Under the pieces are notes generated by a model. It was not told the DNA's origin, made no database searches, and saw only the letters and a program-made list of their open reading frames with translations. Source: Flavobacterium defluvii (lineage in GTDB: Bacteria; Bacteroidota; Bacteroidia; Flavobacteriales; Flavobacteriaceae). Taken from it: a DNA stretch of 64,000 nt. The stretch's first letter is position 1; every line of letters begins with the position of its first letter. Made by a program: the position numbers and the translations under genes. Positions 61,108-64,000 of the stretch are shown here, piece by piece. Where the stretch lies: the NCBI RefSeq assembly GCF_900129555.1, contig NZ_FQWC01000013.1, forward strand, positions 25,811 to 89,810, read 5' to 3'.

Positions 61108-62400
61108 ATGAGTATTATAATTAAAGTTCACGCAAGACAAATTTTGGATTCCAGAGGAAATCCTACTATTGAGGTTGATGTAGTAACTGAAAACGGAGTT
61201 TTAGGTAGAGCTGCAGTTCCATCTGGAGCATCAACTGGAGAGCACGAAGCTGTTGAATTACGTGACGGAGGTAAAGCTTATCTTGGAAAAGGAGTTTTGA
61301 ATGCAGTGAACAATGTAAATACTGTTATTGCTGAAGAATTAGTTGGAACTTCTGTTTTTGAACAAAATACAATCGATCAATTAATGATCGATTTAGACGG
61401 AACTCCAAATAAATCTAAATTAGGAGCTAATGCTATTTTAGGAGTTTCTTTAGCTGCTGCTAAAGCTGCTGCAAACGAATTAGGATTACCTTTGTACAGA
61501 TATGTTGGTGGAGTTTCTGCTAATACATTACCTGTGCCAATGATGAACATCATCAACGGTGGTTCTCACTCAGATGCACCTATTGCATTTCAGGAATTTA
61601 TGATTTTCCCGGTAAAAGCGACTTCTTTTACACATGCTATGCAAATGGGGACTGAGATTTTCCACAGCTTGAAAAAAGTATTACATGACAGAGGTTTAAG
61701 TACAGCTGTTGGTGATGAGGGAGGTTTTGCTCCTAACTTAGCGGGTGGTACTGAAGATGCATTGGATACTATTAAATTAGCAGTTGAAAAAGCTGGATAT
61801 ACTTTCGGTGACGAAATTATGATTGCTCTTGACTGTGCAGCTTCTGAATTTTATGTAGATGGTAAATATGACTACACTAAATTTGAAGGCGAAACTGGAA
61901 AAGTTAGAACTTCTGCAGAACAAGCTGAATATTTAGCAGAACTTGCTTCTAAATATCCAATTATTTCTATCGAAGATGGTATGTACGAAGATGACTGGGA
62001 TGGATGGAAAGCTTTAACTGAAAAAATTGGAAATAAAGTACAATTAGTTGGAGATGACTTATTTGTTACTAACGTTGCTCGTTTATCTACAGGTATTGAA
62101 AAAGGAATTGCTAATTCAATCTTGGTAAAAGTTAACCAAATTGGTACTTTAACAGAAACTATTGCTGCTGTAAACATGGCTAAAAATGCTGGTTATACTT
62201 CAGTAATGTCTCACCGTTCTGGAGAAACAGAAGATAATACAATTGCCGACTTAGCTGTAGCATTAAACTGTGGACAAATTAAAACAGGTTCTGCTTCTCG
62301 CTCTGATCGTATGGCAAAATACAACCAATTATTAAGAATCGAAGAAGAGCTAGGAAGTACTGCTTATTTCCCGGGTTTAAAAGCTTTTAAGATCAAATAA
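61108..62400 (+). CDS. eno: Enolase
   Basis: 430 residues. Catalytic and metal-binding segments are VPSGASTGEHEAVELRDG (about 37-54), GDEGGFAPNL near residue 208, ISIEDGMYEDDWDGW near 291, and SHRSGETEDNTIADLAVAL near 370 with the following Lys region IKTGSASRSDRMAKYNQLL. It interconverts 2-phosphoglycerate and phosphoenolpyruvate. Own terminator. No exact promoter match; TAATTTCG at about 61059-61066 is a weak candidate. Confidence 0.99.
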   Translation: MSIIIKVHARQILDSRGNPTIEVDVVTENGVLGRAAVPSGASTGEHEAVELRDGGKAYLGKGVLNAVNNVNTVIAEELVGTSVFEQNTIDQLMIDLDGTPNKSKLGANAILGVSLAAAKAAANELGLPLYRYVGGVSANTLPVPMMNIINGGSHSDAPIAFQEFMIFPVKATSFTHAMQMGTEIFHSLKKVLHDRGLSTAVGDEGGFAPNLAGGTEDALDTIKLAVEKAGYTFGDEIMIALDCAASEFYVDGKYDYTKFEGETGKVRTSAEQAEYLAELASKYPIISIEDGMYEDDWDGWKALTEKIGNKVQLVGDDLFVTNVARLSTGIEKGIANSILVKVNQIGTLTETIAAVNMAKNAGYTSVMSHRSGETEDNTIADLAVALNCGQIKTGSASRSDRMAKYNQLLRIEEELGSTAYFPGLKAFKIK

Positions 62401-62420
62401 TTGTAAGACTTATATATTGA

Positions 62421-62458
62421 AAAAAAAACCATTCGTGTTAACGAATGGTTTTTTTTTG
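62421..62458 (+). terminator. Terminator of eno
   Basis: AACCATTCGT/ACGAATGGTT stem extended by A/T pairs to 16 bp (62421-62436 against 62441-62456), loop GTTA, followed by T residues. Confidence 0.94.
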
Positions 62459-62511
62459 GAGTTTTAACAAATTCATAGCAGGATTCTTTTTTTAATTAGT
62501 CTTAAATTCCT

Positions 62512-62519
62512 TAGATTTG
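62512..62519 (+). promoter_or_regulatory. -7 element of gltA
   Basis: TAGATTTG matches TAnnTTTG, 38 bases before the ATG at 62558. No clear -33 TTG. Confidence 0.5.
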
Positions 62520-62557
62520 ATAAATTATTATTTTATAGAATTATTTCCAATTATATT

Positions 62558-63835
62558 ATGTCAAAAATAGCTACATTAGAAGTAGATGGTAAGAAAATTG
62601 AACTTCCGGTAATTACAGGAAGTGAAAATGAATCAGCTATCGATATTAACAAATTACGTGATTTAACTGGGATTATTACAATTGATCCGGGTTACAAAAA
62701 TTCAGGATCTTGTAAGAGTGAAATCACTTTCTTAGATGGAGAATTAGGAATTTTACGTTACAGAGGATATTCAATCGAAGATTTGGCTGAAAAAGCTAGT
62801 TTCTTAGAAGTTTCTTATCTTTTGATTTTTGGTGAATTGCCAACTGCTCAGGAATTAGAGCAATTTGAAAATGGTATTAAAAAGCATACTTTAGTAAACG
62901 AAGAAATGAAAAATATCATTGACGGTTTTCCAAAAACAGCACACCCAATGGGAGTGTTATCTGCTTTAACAAGTGCTTTGACAGCATTTAATCCAAAAGC
63001 TGTAAATGTTGAAAATGAAAAAGAAATGTATGAAGCCATTTGCAAAACGATGGGTAAATTTCTTGTAATTGCAACTTGGACTTACAGAAAATCAATGGGT
63101 TATCCGTTAAACTATTATGATAATACAACTGGTTATGTAGAGAACTTTATGCAATTGATGTTTAAATTACCTACAGGACCTTATACAGTAAATCCAGTTG
63201 TTGTAGATGCTTTAGATAAATTATTTATCCTTCACGCAGATCACGAACAAAACTGTTCTACTTCTACTGTAAGAATGGTGGGCTCATCTCATGCTGGTTT
63301 ATTTGCATCAATTTCTGCAGGAGTTTCTGCTCTTTGGGGACCGCTTCACGGAGGTGCTAATCAGGCAGTACTTGAAATGCTTGAGGAAATCAATAAAGAT
63401 GGTGGAGATACAGATAAATTTTTAGCGAAAGCAAAAGATAAAAATGACCCTTTCCGTTTAATGGGATTTGGGCACAGAGTTTATAAAAACTTTGATCCAA
63501 GAGCAAAAATTATCAAAAAAGCTGCTAAAGAAGTTTTGGAAACTTTGGGTGTTGAAGATCCAATTTTGGATATTGCGAGAAAATTAGAAACAGCGGCTCT
63601 TGAAGACGATTATTTCAAATCAAGAAATTTATATCCAAACGTTGATTTCTACTCTGGAATTATTTACAGAGCGTTAGGAATTCCAACTGATATGTTTACT
63701 GTTATGTTTGCTATTGGAAGACTTCCTGGCTGGATCGCACAATGGAAAGAAATGCGTGAAAACAAAGAACCAATCGGAAGGCCAAGACAAATTTATACTG
63801 GACATCCTTTAAGAGACTTTAAGTCGAATAAATAA
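62558..63835 (+). CDS. gltA: Citrate synthase
   Basis: 425 residues, type II (hexameric, as in E. coli) by length and N-terminal extension (MSKIATLEVDGKKIELPV). Catalytic residues are seen in HADHEQNCSTSTVRMVGSS (His near 228), GPLHGGANQAVLEML (His near 267), and GFGHRVYKNFDPRAKI (His near 306). The Asp lies further on (about 363; ILDIARKLE region to LYPNVDFYSG). First step of the TCA cycle. Terminator at 63843-63871. Confidence 0.98.
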   Translation: MSKIATLEVDGKKIELPVITGSENESAIDINKLRDLTGIITIDPGYKNSGSCKSEITFLDGELGILRYRGYSIEDLAEKASFLEVSYLLIFGELPTAQELEQFENGIKKHTLVNEEMKNIIDGFPKTAHPMGVLSALTSALTAFNPKAVNVENEKEMYEAICKTMGKFLVIATWTYRKSMGYPLNYYDNTTGYVENFMQLMFKLPTGPYTVNPVVVDALDKLFILHADHEQNCSTSTVRMVGSSHAGLFASISAGVSALWGPLHGGANQAVLEMLEEINKDGGDTDKFLAKAKDKNDPFRLMGFGHRVYKNFDPRAKIIKKAAKEVLETLGVEDPILDIARKLETAALEDDYFKSRNLYPNVDFYSGIIYRALGIPTDMFTVMFAIGRLPGWIAQWKEMRENKEPIGRPRQIYTGHPLRDFKSNK

Positions 63836-63842
63836 AAAAACG

Positions 63843-63871
63843 AAAGCTTCACTTAACTGTGAAGCTTTTTT
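63843..63871 (+). terminator. Terminator of gltA
   Basis: AAAGCTTCAC (63843-63852) pairs with GTGAAGCTTT (63859-63868) around a 6-base loop, then T residues. It starts eight bases after the stop and abuts the next promoter. Confidence 0.92.
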
Positions 63872-63879
63872 TATCTTTG
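63872..63879 (+). promoter_or_regulatory. -7 element of the last gene in the window
   Basis: TATCTTTG matches TAnnTTTG and is 19 bases before the ATG at 63899. It immediately follows the gltA terminator. Confidence 0.55.
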
Positions 63880-63898
63880 TCCAAAATACAATAAAGTT

Positions 63899-64000
63899 AT
63901 GTTGCAATTAAATGTTAAGAACGAAACGTCAAGACTTCGTGCAGTAGTTTTGGGTTCAGCCGTTCATAATGGGCCAACTCCTACAATTGATGAAGCCTAT
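63899..64000 (+). CDS. Dimethylarginine dimethylaminohydrolase (arginine deiminase) family protein, 5' part only
   Basis: The first 34 codons are visible, open at the window edge: MLQLNVKNETSRLRAVVLGS then AVHNGPTPTIDEAY. The opening strand with SRLRAVVLG and the following polar loop are characteristic of the guanidino-group-modifying superfamily as found after gltA in flavobacteria. The catalytic residues would be beyond the window, so the specific activity (DDAH, deiminase or amidinotransferase) is open. Confidence 0.6.
   Translation, partial: MLQLNVKNETSRLRAVVLGSAVHNGPTPTIDEAY

Overview
The window is a piece of a Flavobacterium chromosome, close to F. johnsoniae by gene content and protein sequence. 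The evidence is low GC, TAnnTTTG-type promoters with an upstream TTG/TTTG, almost no Shine-Dalgarno sequences, SusC/SusD outer-membrane proteins, a DPP7-type S46 peptidase, and the order rplQ-carA-eno-gltA. No rRNA, tRNA, CRISPR array, prophage or insertion sequence was seen.

Bases 1-7.6 kb carry a partial KAS III-type synthase, glycine decarboxylase (gcvP), a UbiA-like membrane protein, a TIGR01777 epimerase, a DCC-type thioredoxin-fold membrane protein and a GbsR/MarR regulator. Two identical-geometry inverted repeats flank the regulator gene and look like its operators. A 99-base MITE/REP-like inverted repeat lies at 5130-5228.

Bases 7.6-10.7 kb form the accessory part. It holds two small unknown proteins, each behind a long leader that shares a small conserved RNA element with a co-varying stem, followed by a membrane-anchored c-type cytochrome. 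This is the best candidate for something undescribed.

Bases 10.7-42 kb are mostly single-gene housekeeping and envelope functions. They include a SanA-like protein, dcp, a RelE/ParE toxin pair, purE/purK, a TonB receptor with a helical-repeat partner, a sorbosone-dehydrogenase-like lipoprotein, hpt-adk, a CorC-like protein, obg, an S46 peptidase, mpl, radC-yjjG, rarA, a rhomboid protease, rlmB, a SusC/SusD pair with no enzymes beside it, and an Omp85-like barrel.

Bases 42-59.7 kb are the str operon (rpsL-rpsG-fusA-rpsJ, no tuf), then a terminator and a new promoter, then one long S10-spc-alpha cluster from rplC to rplQ with secY, infA, rpmJ and rpoA. Structured leaders precede rpsL, rplC and rpsD. 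S4, S14 and L36 are all zinc-free types. Bases 59.7-64 kb hold carA, eno, gltA and the start of a dimethylarginine dimethylaminohydrolase-family gene, each with its own promoter or terminator.

Several track start codons were moved downstream, because promoter elements fall inside the longer frames or because the family start is clear. No alignments or database searches were run; family names come from recognising motifs.
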